DNA from: Roseiarcus sp050012775
Lineage (GTDB): Bacteria > Pseudomonadota > Alphaproteobacteria > Rhizobiales > Beijerinckiaceae
DNA length: 64,000 bases
Direction: 5' to 3'
NCBI GenBank assembly: GCA_050012775.1
Contig: JBEKGN010000012.1
Coordinates: forward strand, 62,001-126,000
The notes beneath the pieces are model-generated. The model was not told the DNA's origin and made no database searches. It saw only the letters and a list, made by a program, of their open reading frames with translations. Of the stretch, positions 18,438 to 29,458 are shown one piece after another. The stretch's first letter is position 1, and each line of letters begins with the position of its first letter. The translations under genes were made by a program, and so were the position numbers.

Positions 18438-20016
18438 GTTCTATCCCATTCTGCGCGGCGCCGCGCCGGCCGAGGGCGGCGCCGAGGAAGTGGGGGCCAA
18501 GGCCTGGAACCTCATGCGCATGGCGCAGATCGGCCTTCCCGTTCCCCCTGCTTTCGTACTGCCCACGACGTGGCGCCGGCGCGCCCAGCCCGGACGCGAG
18601 CCCGCCCTGCGCCGCGCGCTTTCCGAGGGCATAGCGAGGTTGGAGGCCGTCACCGGGCTGGCGTTTGGAGCGGCGCGCCGTCCGTTGCTGGTGTCGGTGC
18701 GCTCGGGCGCGGCGGTCTCGATGCCGGGGATGATGGAAACGGTCTTGGATGTCGGCGTGAACGCCGAGACGGTCGAAGGGCTGATACGATCGACGGGCAA
18801 TCCGCGCCTCGCCTGGGACAGCTATCGCCGGCTGCTGCAAGGCTATGCGGAAGTGGTGGCCGGCCTTCCGACGGGGCCGTTCGACGCGCTGGTGGCCGCG
18901 GCGCTGAAGCAGGCCGATGCCGAAAGCGAGCGCGAACTCGACCATCGCGATCTTCGCGCTCTGACTTCGGCGATGCTGGATTGCTACCGGGAATTGAGCG
19001 GCGCCGCATTTCCCTCTGATCCTCGCGAGCAGCTCGCCGGGGCCGCCGCAGCGGTGTTCCGCTCGTGGGATGCGCCCAAAGCGGCGACCTACCGCCGATT
19101 GAACGCGATCAGCGACGAGGCCGGCACGGCGGTGACCGTGCAGACCATGGTTTTTGGCAACGCGGGGGGCGCGTCGGGCGCCGGCGTCGCGTTCACCCGC
19201 AATCCCGCCACCGGCGCGCGAGAGCTTTATTTCGATTTCCAGTTCAACGCGCAGGGCGAGGATGTCGTGGCCGGGCGTCAGCGTCTGAACGACGACGAAC
19301 GACTGCGCTCCGCGCTGCCCGGCGTCTGGGCGCAACTGAACGATGTTTGCCGGCGGCTGGAGGCGATGGCGGGCGACGCTCAGGATTTCGAGTTCACGGT
19401 TCAGTCCGGCGTTTTGTTCTTGTTGCAGACGAGGCGAGCCAAGCGCACCGACTGGGCCGCGCTGACGATCGCCGTCGATATGGTCGAAGAGGGGCTGCTG
19501 ACTCCCGCGAAGGCGCTTGCGCTGCTGGATGGGATCAAACTGGACAGTGTGGTCCGCACGAGCTTCCCTCAGGCCACGGCCCCGCCTTTGGCGACCGCGC
19601 AGGTGGCGAGCATGGGCGTGGCGAGCGGCGCCGTCGCGCTGGATCCCGAGGCGGTCAAGCGCGCGTCCGAGGCAGGCGCGCCCGCGATCCTCGTGCGCCA
19701 GGAGACGGTGACGACGGATATCGAAGGCATGGCGCTGGCGGCCGGGATTCTCACCGCGACCGGCGGGCGCACGTCGCATGCGGCCGTCGTGGCGCGCCAA
19801 CTCGGCAAGGTTTGCCTCGTCGCGTGCCCGGGGTTGGAGATCGACCTTCCCCGTCGCCAATGCCGCATCGGCGGCGCGCTCCTCGACGAGGGCGATTTCC
19901 TGTCTCTGGACGGCAATACGGGCGCGGTCCGCCTTGGCCGGCTCGAGCCGTTGACGGAACGGCCCGAACGGGCCCTGGCCGCCATCGCCGCCTGGCGTCG
20001 CGCGGTTGCGAGTTAG
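18430..20016 (+). CDS. PPDK-like protein lacking the PEP/pyruvate barrel
   Basis: A 528-residue relative of pyruvate phosphate dikinase. The ATP-grasp region shows PLLVSVRSGAAVSMPGMMET and GVAFTRNPATGARELYFD plus NAQGEDVVAG. The swivelling domain has TGGRTSHAAVVARQLGKV with the phosphoryl-carrier histidine near residue 450, close to its place in authentic PPDK. Normal PPDK has about 870-890 residues; this one ends right after the histidine domain, so the C-terminal pyruvate/PEP barrel is absent. The reading frame ends cleanly and no barrel sequence follows. It should take phosphate from ATP onto histidine but needs another acceptor, perhaps its overlapping PhoU-like partner or an unknown small molecule. 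Confidence 0.8.
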   Translation: MAEFYPILRGAAPAEGGAEEVGAKAWNLMRMAQIGLPVPPAFVLPTTWRRRAQPGREPALRRALSEGIARLEAVTGLAFGAARRPLLVSVRSGAAVSMPGMMETVLDVGVNAETVEGLIRSTGNPRLAWDSYRRLLQGYAEVVAGLPTGPFDALVAAALKQADAESERELDHRDLRALTSAMLDCYRELSGAAFPSDPREQLAGAAAAVFRSWDAPKAATYRRLNAISDEAGTAVTVQTMVFGNAGGASGAGVAFTRNPATGARELYFDFQFNAQGEDVVAGRQRLNDDERLRSALPGVWAQLNDVCRRLEAMAGDAQDFEFTVQSGVLFLLQTRRAKRTDWAALTIAVDMVEEGLLTPAKALALLDGIKLDSVVRTSFPQATAPPLATAQVASMGVASGAVALDPEAVKRASEAGAPAILVRQETVTTDIEGMALAAGILTATGGRTSHAAVVARQLGKVCLVACPGLEIDLPRRQCRIGGALLDEGDFLSLDGNTGAVRLGRLEPLTERPERALAAIAAWRRAVAS

Positions 20017-20324
20017 AGGCCGGAAGGAAATTCCCTATCAGCAGGGATTTTCCCGTCGAGACCGGTTCGCGCGCACTGCGTCCGGCGCCAAACGCGCCCC
20101 TCTATCCGATCTTCGCCAGCCGCTCGATCAACGGCCCCTTGCGCGCATGCCGTTCCCGGATCGCCTTTGAAGTCGCCCCACTCGTATGCGTTGGTGAAAC
20201 TCGTCGCGTTGATCCGCGCCCGTGTCGACAAATCCCGAAGGGCTTTGCGATCCGCTTCGCCGAGCGGGCGGTCGATCGCTTGGAATTCGTAGTACTGGTA
20301 TTCGCTCTTGGCTACCGCCGCCAT
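20013..20324 (-). pseudogene. Truncated hypothetical gene
   Basis: The first ~56 codons (20324 down to about 20157) encode SEYQYYEFQAIDRPLGEAD, LRDLSTRARINATSFTNAYE and WGDFKGDP. This matches the beginning of a much longer uncharacterised family of rhizobial and other bacterial proteins. After GDP the frame turns into unrelated arginine-rich sequence and stops at 20013, overlapping the end of the dikinase-like gene. I read it as a 5' fragment of a lost gene. Recognition of the family is from memory of similar N-termini. Confidence 0.45.
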
Positions 20325-20371
20325 TCCATATCGAGGATGAAAAGACCGCGATGCGCTGTCGGCCGGCGCGA

Positions 20372-20782
20372 TCAGACGGGATGCAGATGACCGTCCGTTT
20401 CCATGATTCGAAGCGCCTCGACAAGCGTCGCGCCTTCATGCAGCCGCCGCCATTTTCCCGTGTGGCGCATCCAGTAGATGTCGAAACGGTCTCGTCCCGT
20501 GCGATCGAGGCGAGCGAAGGGCGCATCGAACTCCTCGCCGCGATTGTGCTCCATGCCCGATCGGTAGCGCTGCATGAAACAATATCGCCCGGCCGGCCAG
20601 CCGCGATGAATGTCGATCACGTAGTTCCATTGCGTCGGTGTGATCGCCGGCAGGAAACGCGGTTTCAAAACGACGCGAATGAAGGCCTCGCAAGCGGCCA
20701 CGATCGCGCCCTTTTCCGCCTCGTCCGGCGGCGCGGGCCGGGGCGCGCGAGTTATTCGTATCCACTGCTTTTTCCTGGCCAT
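20372..20782 (-). CDS. DUF3024-like hypothetical protein
   Basis: A 136-residue soluble protein. The centre and C-terminus (IDIHRGWPAGRYCFMQRYR, FDAPFARLDRTGRDRFDIYW, MRHTGKWRRLHEG and a final METDGHLHP) follow the DUF3024 pattern of PFA, W/F-x-IYWMR, KW and a late acidic-glycine end. No function is known for that family. The ATG at 20782 gives the start MARKKQWIRIT; an in-frame ATG at 20887 would add 35 unsupported residues. Confidence 0.6.
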   Translation of the reverse strand: MARKKQWIRITRAPRPAPPDEAEKGAIVAACEAFIRVVLKPRFLPAITPTQWNYVIDIHRGWPAGRYCFMQRYRSGMEHNRGEEFDAPFARLDRTGRDRFDIYWMRHTGKWRRLHEGATLVEALRIMETDGHLHPV

Positions 20783-21086
20783 CCCTTGATCCGTGTCTGC
20801 ACACCCTACGTCGCCGACTGGCGCTATAGCGTCGAATCCCGGCTTGTCGGTCGGAGCCTCCTCGAAAAGAGATCGAAAGAATACCACGGGAATTCACCGA
20901 AGGGCCCACCCCGTCGCGTCGGCGGCGGGCGGGTCGTCGCGCGCCCGTCCGGCCCGTCGATCGCCGCCGGAAGCGCCCGCTTTACCCCTCGCCCCTCCGC
21001 CCCTATAGCGTTGCCGATCCGGCGATTCCGGGCGCGACCGGGTCGCCCCATCACCGCTCCGCCCACGTAACCGCCCCGCGCGCTCC

Positions 21087-21599
21087 CTATTCGAACAGCC
21101 GCTCGATATCCGCCATCGGCAGAAACAGCTTCATCGGCTGATCCGGCAAGGAGAGAAAGCTCTCTTGCTCGTAAAAGCGTCGCGCCGCTTCGTCCTTGGC
21201 GTCGACGATGACGGCGAACGAGGCGATTTCGCTGCGGACGGCGCGAAACAGGGCGTCGGCGAGCAGGAAACGTCCGTATCCTTTCCCGCGATGACGCAAA
21301 TCGACCGCGAGCCGCCCCAGAAGGGTCGCGGGAACGAGGGGATACCGCGGGAGCCGCCGCGTCGTGGCGGGCGGAAGCTCGGCGAATTTCACGGCGGTCG
21401 ACGAAAGCGTGTAGTAGCCGCCGACCGCCCCGTCGGGCAGAACGAGCGCGAAGGGCGCCGCCATGTTCTTGCGCGCGTCCTGGCCGGCCTGCGCGCGGAA
21501 ATATCGGTCGAGCGATTCGACGCCGCTGCGGAAGGAATTGCGATCGTGCTGCGGGCCGAGGGCCTCGACGCGCGGCGACCCTTCCGGCCCGCCAGCCAC
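21087..21599 (-). CDS. GNAT toxin of a TacAT-type toxin-antitoxin pair
   Basis: A 170-residue acetyltransferase. It has the toxin-type beginning SGVESLDRYFRAQAGQDARK, the acetyl-CoA binding region LLGRLAVDLRHRGKGYGRFLL and the C-terminal RRFYEQESF. TacT toxins acetylate the amino acid on charged tRNA and stop translation. The most likely start is GTG at 21599, two bases after the antitoxin stop, a spacing typical of such operons. The antitoxin comes first in the transcript. Confidence 0.75.
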   Translation of the reverse strand: MAGGPEGSPRVEALGPQHDRNSFRSGVESLDRYFRAQAGQDARKNMAAPFALVLPDGAVGGYYTLSSTAVKFAELPPATTRRLPRYPLVPATLLGRLAVDLRHRGKGYGRFLLADALFRAVRSEIASFAVIVDAKDEAARRFYEQESFLSLPDQPMKLFLPMADIERLFE

Positions 21600-21601
21600 T
21601 C

Positions 21602-21904
21602 CTATACGCCGGAAACTTCGCGATAGCGGCGCACCGTCTCGCGCAGGCGATCGCCGACCGGCTTCGGATTCAGCAGCGCCTCGACGAACGCCTCGCTGTC
21701 GCGGACGGAGAGTTCGAGTTTCTGGTGCGCCTCGATCGCCCGACGCGCCGCGTCCTGCACGCTCGTCAGCACGAAATCCGTCACCGTCCGCCCCTCTAGG
21801 GCGGCGGCGCGTTCGATGAGCGTCTTCTGTTCCGGCGTCACCCGCGTCTCGAGTCGTTGTGCGCGGGCGCGATCGCGACTCGGCTTGGAAACTGGATGCG
21901 CCAT
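21602..21904 (-). CDS. DUF1778 (TacA-type) antitoxin
   Basis: A 100-residue protein with an N-terminal ribbon-helix-helix (RLETRVTPEQKTLIERAAAL, EGRTVTDFVLTSVQ) and a C-terminal toxin-binding tail (SEAFVEALLNPKPVGDRLR). This is the standard DUF1778 layout. It should neutralise the GNAT toxin encoded directly downstream and repress its own promoter. Upstream of the ATG at 21904, the palindromic stretch GGCCAATGGCCGGCC (21930-21944 region) is a candidate operator. Confidence 0.8.
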   Translation of the reverse strand: MAHPVSKPSRDRARAQRLETRVTPEQKTLIERAAALEGRTVTDFVLTSVQDAARRAIEAHQKLELSVRDSEAFVEALLNPKPVGDRLRETVRRYREVSGV

Positions 21905-21947
21905 GGCGTCCCTCCTCGGCCAGATGTACGGCCAATGGCCGGCCACG

Positions 21948-22427
21948 TCAATACGCCGAGCCGTCCTTGCGCGCGAACCGCCATTTGCCCTCGACCAGCG
22001 CGGCGACGAGATCGTCGTCGGCATAGGTCACTTGGTCGCCCGGCGTCCGGTCGCCGGCCTCGAGATAGACGACGTCCTCGTCCGTTTCGTTGATGAGGCA
22101 ATGGCCGTTGCCCGTGCCGGCCTTGAAGCCCGCGCACATCCCGGGCGCAAGCAAAACCTTGCCTTCGTCGGTGTGAAGCGTCGGACGCCCCTGCAGGATG
22201 TAGACGAATTCGTCCTGCTTGGTGTGGGCGTGGCGCAGCGCGGAAGACCCGCCCGGGACGAGGCGCGTCAGGTTGACGCCGAAATTGGTCAGCCCGAAGA
22301 GATCGCCAAGCGGCCGCTTCTCGCGCCCCTTCATGCGCGAGGCGAACGGTTCGGGATAGTTCGACGGCTTGACGCGCGCGGGCGCGTCGGCGGCGCGGAT
22401 GGCGATGGGGCGTTGCGGATCGGGCAT
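21948..22427 (-). CDS. Cupin-domain protein
   Basis: A 159-residue single-cupin protein. It shows the metal-site pattern ALRHAHTKQDEFVYILQGRP in the first cupin motif and GTGNGHCLINET in the second, followed by DRTPGDQVTYADDDL. The ATG at 22427 has a good GGAGG ribosome site. Proteins of this type are often sugar-binding or isomerase-like, but the function is not known. It stands alone between the toxin-antitoxin operon and a divergent holin-like gene. Confidence 0.7.
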   Translation of the reverse strand: MPDPQRPIAIRAADAPARVKPSNYPEPFASRMKGREKRPLGDLFGLTNFGVNLTRLVPGGSSALRHAHTKQDEFVYILQGRPTLHTDEGKVLLAPGMCAGFKAGTGNGHCLINETDEDVVYLEAGDRTPGDQVTYADDDLVAALVEGKWRFARKDGSAY

Positions 22428-22543
22428 GGCGGGCCTCCGAGCCCATACATAGGGGAACATGGGCCGCGCGTCATCGCGACGACGCTCTGGCGGTTCGCCC
22501 CCGCCGCGCCTAGATTGGGGCGAGAAAAGGGGAGCGTTGGGTC

Positions 22544-22930
22544 ATGAGAGGTTTTCTGATTCGCGCGGTCGTGGTCGCGCTGGGCTTATGGCTCGCTTCG
22601 CAGATCGTTCCCGGCGTGGAGATTCGCTCCACCGGGACCCTGATCGCCGCGGCGCTGCTGCTCGGCGTCGTCAACGCCTTCGTGCGGCCGATCTTGGTGA
22701 TCCTGACCTTGCCCGTCACCCTGCTGACGCTCGGCCTGTTCCTGCTGGTCATCAACGGCCTGATGATCGAACTGGTGTCGCACTTCCTCGACGGCTTCGT
22801 CGTCGACGGCCTCTGGCCGGCGATCCGCTGCGCCATCGTGGTCAGCGTCACGAGCTGGCTGATGTCCGGCTTCATCGGCCCCCAGGGCCGGATCGAGGTG
22901 GTGACGGTGCACGAGTATCGGCGGTACTGA
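22544..22930 (+). CDS. Phage holin family 4 (PF04020-type) membrane protein
   Basis: A 128-residue membrane protein with four predicted helices. The segments VVNAFVRPILVILTLPVTLL and TLGLFLLVINGLMIELVSHF are characteristic of the PF04020 family, which is named after holins but is widespread in chromosomes with no known lytic role. The ATG at 22544 is preceded by a purine-rich GGGGAG at a reasonable distance. No phage genes are nearby. Confidence 0.8.
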   Translation: MRGFLIRAVVVALGLWLASQIVPGVEIRSTGTLIAAALLLGVVNAFVRPILVILTLPVTLLTLGLFLLVINGLMIELVSHFLDGFVVDGLWPAIRCAIVVSVTSWLMSGFIGPQGRIEVVTVHEYRRY

Positions 22931-22952
22931 GGGGCATAGGCGCGGGCCAGTT

Positions 22953-23780
22953 TCAGCGAATCGCGTCGACCGGTACGTTGCGGCGAGCCGCTTCCTCGCG
23001 AAGCCTCGTCATAACCTTTTCGCGAACCGGCGCGACGATGTAACCCGAGTTCACGTCTCCGAGCATTGTAGACTCCGAGCGCGGAGCCAAGCGCCAGCGC
23101 ATCGCGATCAGCAGACAAAGCGCGGCGTCGAGCCGGTCCTGATCCGATTTGCTCGGCGTGGCTAGGCTCGCCAGCCCGTCGAGCCAGCCAACAAGCGATG
23201 CGCAATGAAACCGAGCCGCTTCCAGGCGAGCCGCGTCCACGACGGCGCGCCAGTTTTCGATCCGAAACGTTCCTCGTCGCGCGGGGTTGTAGCGCGGGCC
23301 CATCGAACGCCCGAAGAAGCCGTCGCCGAGCGACGCGAGCGCAAGCGCGGGAAAGACTTCTATCAGATGGCGGCCACGTACCGCGGCGCGCGCGACTTCT
23401 GGGTCCTCGACCGCGCCGAGTTTCGCCAAGAATCGCGATACCGGAGCCTGCGGCCCGAAGAACGGACGTCCCAAGTTGGCCGGCTGAACGCCGCCGCCCA
23501 TCCAAGAAATCACGCTCGCGACGACCTTCTCTACGGGCCGCATGCCGGCGTCATTGGTCACGATGGTCGGTTGGTCGAGGGCGATCAAAGTCGCCGCATC
23601 GACTCTGTCGCGTGCTTCAATGAAAGCGAGCGCCTGATCGAATCCCACCAATTCGGGAGCGTGGAATTCCAGCCATCGATCCCTGGCAATTGTTGCCGAG
23701 CAAATCGCGCCCGGCGCCTTCGGATTGTCGGCCCACGCGGAGTCGAAACCAATGAAGGTGACGACGCCGCTCTCCGCCAT
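22953..23780 (-). CDS. DUF429 family, predicted RNase H-like nuclease
   Basis: A 275-residue protein of the DUF429 type. Conserved acidic positions of an RNase H-like fold appear in FIGFDSAWADNPK (residues 9-21), TLIALDQPTIV (around 65) and SDQDRLDAALCLLIAM (around 215-230). Also visible are GGVQPANLGRPFFG and LIEVFPALALASL. Family members are predicted nucleases; the target is unknown. It ends 12 bases before gyrB begins its own minus-strand stop region, but gyrB is a separate gene. Confidence 0.75.
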   Translation of the reverse strand: MAESGVVTFIGFDSAWADNPKAPGAICSATIARDRWLEFHAPELVGFDQALAFIEARDRVDAATLIALDQPTIVTNDAGMRPVEKVVASVISWMGGGVQPANLGRPFFGPQAPVSRFLAKLGAVEDPEVARAAVRGRHLIEVFPALALASLGDGFFGRSMGPRYNPARRGTFRIENWRAVVDAARLEAARFHCASLVGWLDGLASLATPSKSDQDRLDAALCLLIAMRWRLAPRSESTMLGDVNSGYIVAPVREKVMTRLREEAARRNVPVDAIR

Positions 23781-23792
23781 CCCCCTCCCCCC

Positions 23793-26342
<2,550 letters not shown>

Positions 26343-26468
26343 TATAGCCCCGCCCGGGGGCCGATTGCACGCTTTTCCCCCGGCCAGGAGAGGCGCCGGC
26401 GCGGGCCGCGACGAAGCGAAAATTCCCCTGAAAAATTCCACTCGACCGGAGGGTCGGACGAGCGGACA

Positions 26469-27743
26469 ATGGACCGTCGGGAAGGCGTGATTCGGCGCCG
26501 AACCGCGGCTGGGGGGCTGGAGGGATTTGGGCCGGGCGTGCGCGACGAAGTGAACGAACCCCTGGGGCAGACCCCGCTCGCGCCCTCCCTCGCGGCGGCG
26601 TTCGCCAAGCGTTTCGGACCGCGCCTCGCCCTGGGGCTCGCGGTGGCGACCGTCGGCGTCGCCGCGCTCGCGATCGTGAAGTCCGACAATCGGCGCGGCG
26701 GCGAGCCTTTCGCCGTGGCGCGCATCGAACAGGCGCCGGCCTCGCCGCCCCCCGCCGCTGCGGCCCCGGCGCCCGCCGCCGCGCCGCTTCCTCCTTCAGC
26801 GACCGGCGACCAGATCGAAGCGGCCAGCGGCGTCACGGTGGTGCGCAACGGCAGCGGCGGCGCCTCCGCCGCTTTGATCATCGACGTGCCGCAGACGCTC
26901 GGGGTGCATCTCACCGCCGCGCCCGACAAGCGCCTCGTCGAGAAATCGCGCTACGGCCTGCTGCCGCGCATCGGCGCGGACGGCGCGCGGCCCGCCGACG
27001 TCTACGCGCGGCCGATCGTCGCCTCGGCCAGGCTGCGGCCGGGCGCGCCGCGCGTCGCCGTCATGATCGGCGGGCTCGGCGTCAACGCCGAGGGAACCGC
27101 CAACGCGATCGCCCGGCTGCCCGCCGCCGTTTCCCTCGGCTTCGCGCCTTATGGCGGCGACATCGAGCGCGAGGCCGCGGCGGCGCGCGAGGCCGGCCAC
27201 GAAATTTTGCTGCAAGCGCCGATGGAGCCCTTCACCTACCCCGCGGACAATCCCGGCCCCCATACGCTGCTCGACGCCGCCTCGGACCCCGAAAATCTCG
27301 ACTCGCTGCATTGGCTGATGTCGCGCTTTGCCGGCTATGTCGGCGTCGTCAATTACCTCGGCGGAAAATTCACCGCCGACGCGCACGTCCTTTCGCCCGT
27401 GCTGGCCGAAATCGCCGCGCGCGGCCTCGTCTATCTCGACGACGGCTCGTCGCCGCGCAGCCTGGCGCGCCAGACCGCCTCGACCCTCGATTTGCCCTCG
27501 GCGAGCGCGGACGTCGTCATCGACGCCGATCCGGCGCCCGAGGCGATCGAAGCCGCGCTGACCCGGCTGGAGGCGCTCGCGCGAAGCCGGGGCGGCGCGA
27601 TCGGCGTCGCCGCCGCGCGGCCGGCCAGCGTCGAGCGCATCGCGCGCTGGAGCGCGGGCCTGGAGGCGAGCGGCGTCGCGCTGGTGCCCGTCTCGGCGAT
27701 GATGTCGCGCGCCCCCGGCCCCGCCGCGCAGGCGAGCCCTTAG
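26469..27743 (+). CDS. Divergent polysaccharide deacetylase (YibQ family)
   Basis: A 424-residue protein with an N-terminal membrane anchor (RLALGLAVATVGVAALAIV, residues about 55-73), a long proline/alanine linker and a C-terminal divergent polysaccharide deacetylase domain. Marks include RVAVMIGGLGVNAEGT, RLPAAVSLGFAPYGGDI, ILLQAPMEPFTYP, YVGVVNYLGGKFTAD and GLVYLDDGSS. It should act in the periplasm on an envelope glycan. Its position just before rppH is common in alphaproteobacteria. It diverges from gyrB with about 125 bases between. Confidence 0.85.
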   Translation: MDRREGVIRRRTAAGGLEGFGPGVRDEVNEPLGQTPLAPSLAAAFAKRFGPRLALGLAVATVGVAALAIVKSDNRRGGEPFAVARIEQAPASPPPAAAAPAPAAAPLPPSATGDQIEAASGVTVVRNGSGGASAALIIDVPQTLGVHLTAAPDKRLVEKSRYGLLPRIGADGARPADVYARPIVASARLRPGAPRVAVMIGGLGVNAEGTANAIARLPAAVSLGFAPYGGDIEREAAAAREAGHEILLQAPMEPFTYPADNPGPHTLLDAASDPENLDSLHWLMSRFAGYVGVVNYLGGKFTADAHVLSPVLAEIAARGLVYLDDGSSPRSLARQTASTLDLPSASADVVIDADPAPEAIEAALTRLEALARSRGGAIGVAAARPASVERIARWSAGLEASGVALVPVSAMMSRAPGPAAQASP

Positions 27744-27871
27744 GCGCGAAAGGCGGCGCCCGCGATCGGCGGCGCGCACGAAATCAATCTGTCGCCTTGA
27801 CGAAGTAAATTCCGCCGCGATCCCTGGGGGGATCGGCGAAGGCCCGACACGCTGGAGAAGACGAGACGCCC

Positions 27872-28375
27872 GTGACCAAGGATTTGCCCTATCGCCGCAG
27901 CGCCGGCGTCGCGCTCCTCAACCGCGACGGCGCGGTCTTCATCGGCCGACGAAAAAAGAGCCGGGAGGCCGGGCTCGTCGTCGGCCACGAATGGCAAATG
28001 CCGCAGGGCGGCATCGACGACGGCGAAGCGCCCTTTGAGGCGGCGCTTCGCGAGCTCTTCGAGGAGACCAACGTCTCCTCGACGTCCCTGATCGCCGAAG
28101 CGCCGCAATGGTTGAGCTACGATCTTCCGGACAATGCAAGGGGCCGCTGGCGCGGCCGCTATCGCGGCCAGACGCAGAAGTGGTTCCTGCTGCGCTTCGA
28201 GGGCGAGGACTCGGAAATCGATATCGAGCGCCCCGGCGGCGGCGGCCATACGCCCGAATTCGACGCCTGGAGATGGGAGCGCCTGGAAGCGCTGCCGGAC
28301 CTCGTCGTGCCGTTCAAGCGGCGCGTCTACGAAGGCGTCGTCGCGGCGTTCGCGCCGCTCGCTGGCCCGAAGTGA
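27872..28375 (+). CDS. rppH: RNA pyrophosphohydrolase
   Basis: A 167-residue Nudix hydrolase. The Nudix box GGIDDGEAPFEAALRELFEE is complete, preceded by the RppH-specific YRRSAGVALLNRDGAVFIGR and GHEWQMPQ, and followed by WLSYDLPDNARGRWRGRYRG with QKWFLLRF. RppH removes pyrophosphate from the 5' end of mRNA and starts decay. The start is GTG at 27872. Confidence 0.92.
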   Translation: MTKDLPYRRSAGVALLNRDGAVFIGRRKKSREAGLVVGHEWQMPQGGIDDGEAPFEAALRELFEETNVSSTSLIAEAPQWLSYDLPDNARGRWRGRYRGQTQKWFLLRFEGEDSEIDIERPGGGGHTPEFDAWRWERLEALPDLVVPFKRRVYEGVVAAFAPLAGPK

Positions 28376-28388
28376 AAGCCGCCCGGCG

Positions 28389-28715
28389 TCACTTGCCCGC
28401 CTGAATGTCCTCGACCGCCTGCGCCATCGCCTCCTCCATCTTGCGGCGGATGCGATGCGGGGAAACGTCGACCCCGGCGCGCGAAAACTCCCCGCCGAGC
28501 TCGGCGGCGAGCGCTTCGTCGTCGCCTCGCCCGACTTGCGCCGCGACGAGCGCGTCGGCGTGGGCCTTCGCCGCGCCTCCTTCGTAGCCGAGCAATTGCG
28601 CCGCCCAAAGGCCGAGCAATTTGTTTCGCCGCGCCCGCGCCTTGAACCGCAGCTCCTCGCTCATGGCGAAGCGCTTTTCAAAGCTTTCTTCCCGCAGGTC
28701 GAACTCGCCGCTCAT
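28389..28715 (-). CDS. DUF1476, F1-ATPase zeta (inhibitor) subunit
   Basis: A 108-residue helical protein (FDLREESFEKRFAMSEELRF, then RRNKLLGLWAAQLLG). This is the DUF1476 pattern. The alphaproteobacterial zeta subunit binds the F1 part of ATP synthase and blocks ATP hydrolysis through its N-terminal segment. It is convergent with rppH, with only 13 bases between the stops. Confidence 0.88.
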   Translation of the reverse strand: MSGEFDLREESFEKRFAMSEELRFKARARRNKLLGLWAAQLLGYEGGAAKAHADALVAAQVGRGDDEALAAELGGEFSRAGVDVSPHRIRRKMEEAMAQAVEDIQAGK

Positions 28716-28810
28716 GCCACCCTCCCGACTGCTCGGGCGCGCCGTCGCGCCGGCGTCCCTCTGTCATCTGGCCCCGCCCCGTCGCTAGCGCAAGGTCGCG
28801 CGGCGCGGCG

Positions 28811-29458
28811 TCACTCCAGACAGGCGCGCGCCAGTTTCTGGAACGCCCGCGCGCGGTGGGAAAGCGCCAGCGATCCGTCGCTGGGCATCCCGTGCTTTTC
28901 CACCGCGCTCATTTCGCCGAAGCTGCGCGCATGGCCGTCGGGAATGAAGATCGGGTCGTAGCCGAAGCCCGCCGTCCCGCGCGGCGGGAACACCAGCCGG
29001 CCGTCGACCCGGCCCTCGAAGATTTCGACGTGATCGTCGGGCCAGGCGAGCGCGAGGACGCTGACGAAATGCGCGCGCCACGGCGGCGGGGCGCCGCGTC
29101 CCAAGAGTTCGCGCTCGATCCGCGCCATGGCGCCGGCGAAATCGCGCCCCTCGCCGGCCCAGCGCGCGGAATAGATGCCCGGCGCGTCGTCGAGCGCCGC
29201 GACGCACAGGCCGGAATCGTCGGCCAGGGCCGGAAGCGAGGCGCCGCGCGCGCCCGCGCGCGCCTTCAGCACGGCGTTGGCGGTGAAACTGTCGCCGGTT
29301 TCCTCGGGTTCGGGCAGGCCGAGATCCCCCGCGCCGACGACGTCGACGCCGTGGGGCGCGAGCAGATCGTGAATCTCGGCGAGCTTGCCCTGGTTGTGGG
29401 TCGCCGCGACGAGACGGCCGACGAGACGACGATGGGCGGACTGGAACGCTTCGTTCAC
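28811..29458 (-). CDS. rdgB: Non-canonical purine NTP pyrophosphatase (RdgB/HAM1)
   Basis: A 215-residue HAM1-family protein that cleaves dITP, XTP and similar nucleotides to monophosphates. The motifs are ATHNQGKLAEIHDLL at the start, DDSGLCVAALDDAPGIYSAR in the middle and GTAGFGYDPIFIPDG plus SHRARAFQKL at the end. Its ATG overlaps the stop of the M48 protease gene by 4 bases (ATGA), so these genes form an operon with the upstream nuclease gene. Confidence 0.92.
   Translation of the reverse strand: MNEAFQSAHRRLVGRLVAATHNQGKLAEIHDLLAPHGVDVVGAGDLGLPEPEETGDSFTANAVLKARAGARGASLPALADDSGLCVAALDDAPGIYSARWAGEGRDFAGAMARIERELLGRGAPPPWRAHFVSVLALAWPDDHVEIFEGRVDGRLVFPPRGTAGFGYDPIFIPDGHARSFGEMSAVEKHGMPSDGSLALSHRARAFQKLARACLE

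Noticed and set aside
22544..22930. A prophage lysis gene
   Set aside because: The protein belongs to the PF04020 'holin 4' family, which is common in chromosomes without phage neighbours; none are seen here.
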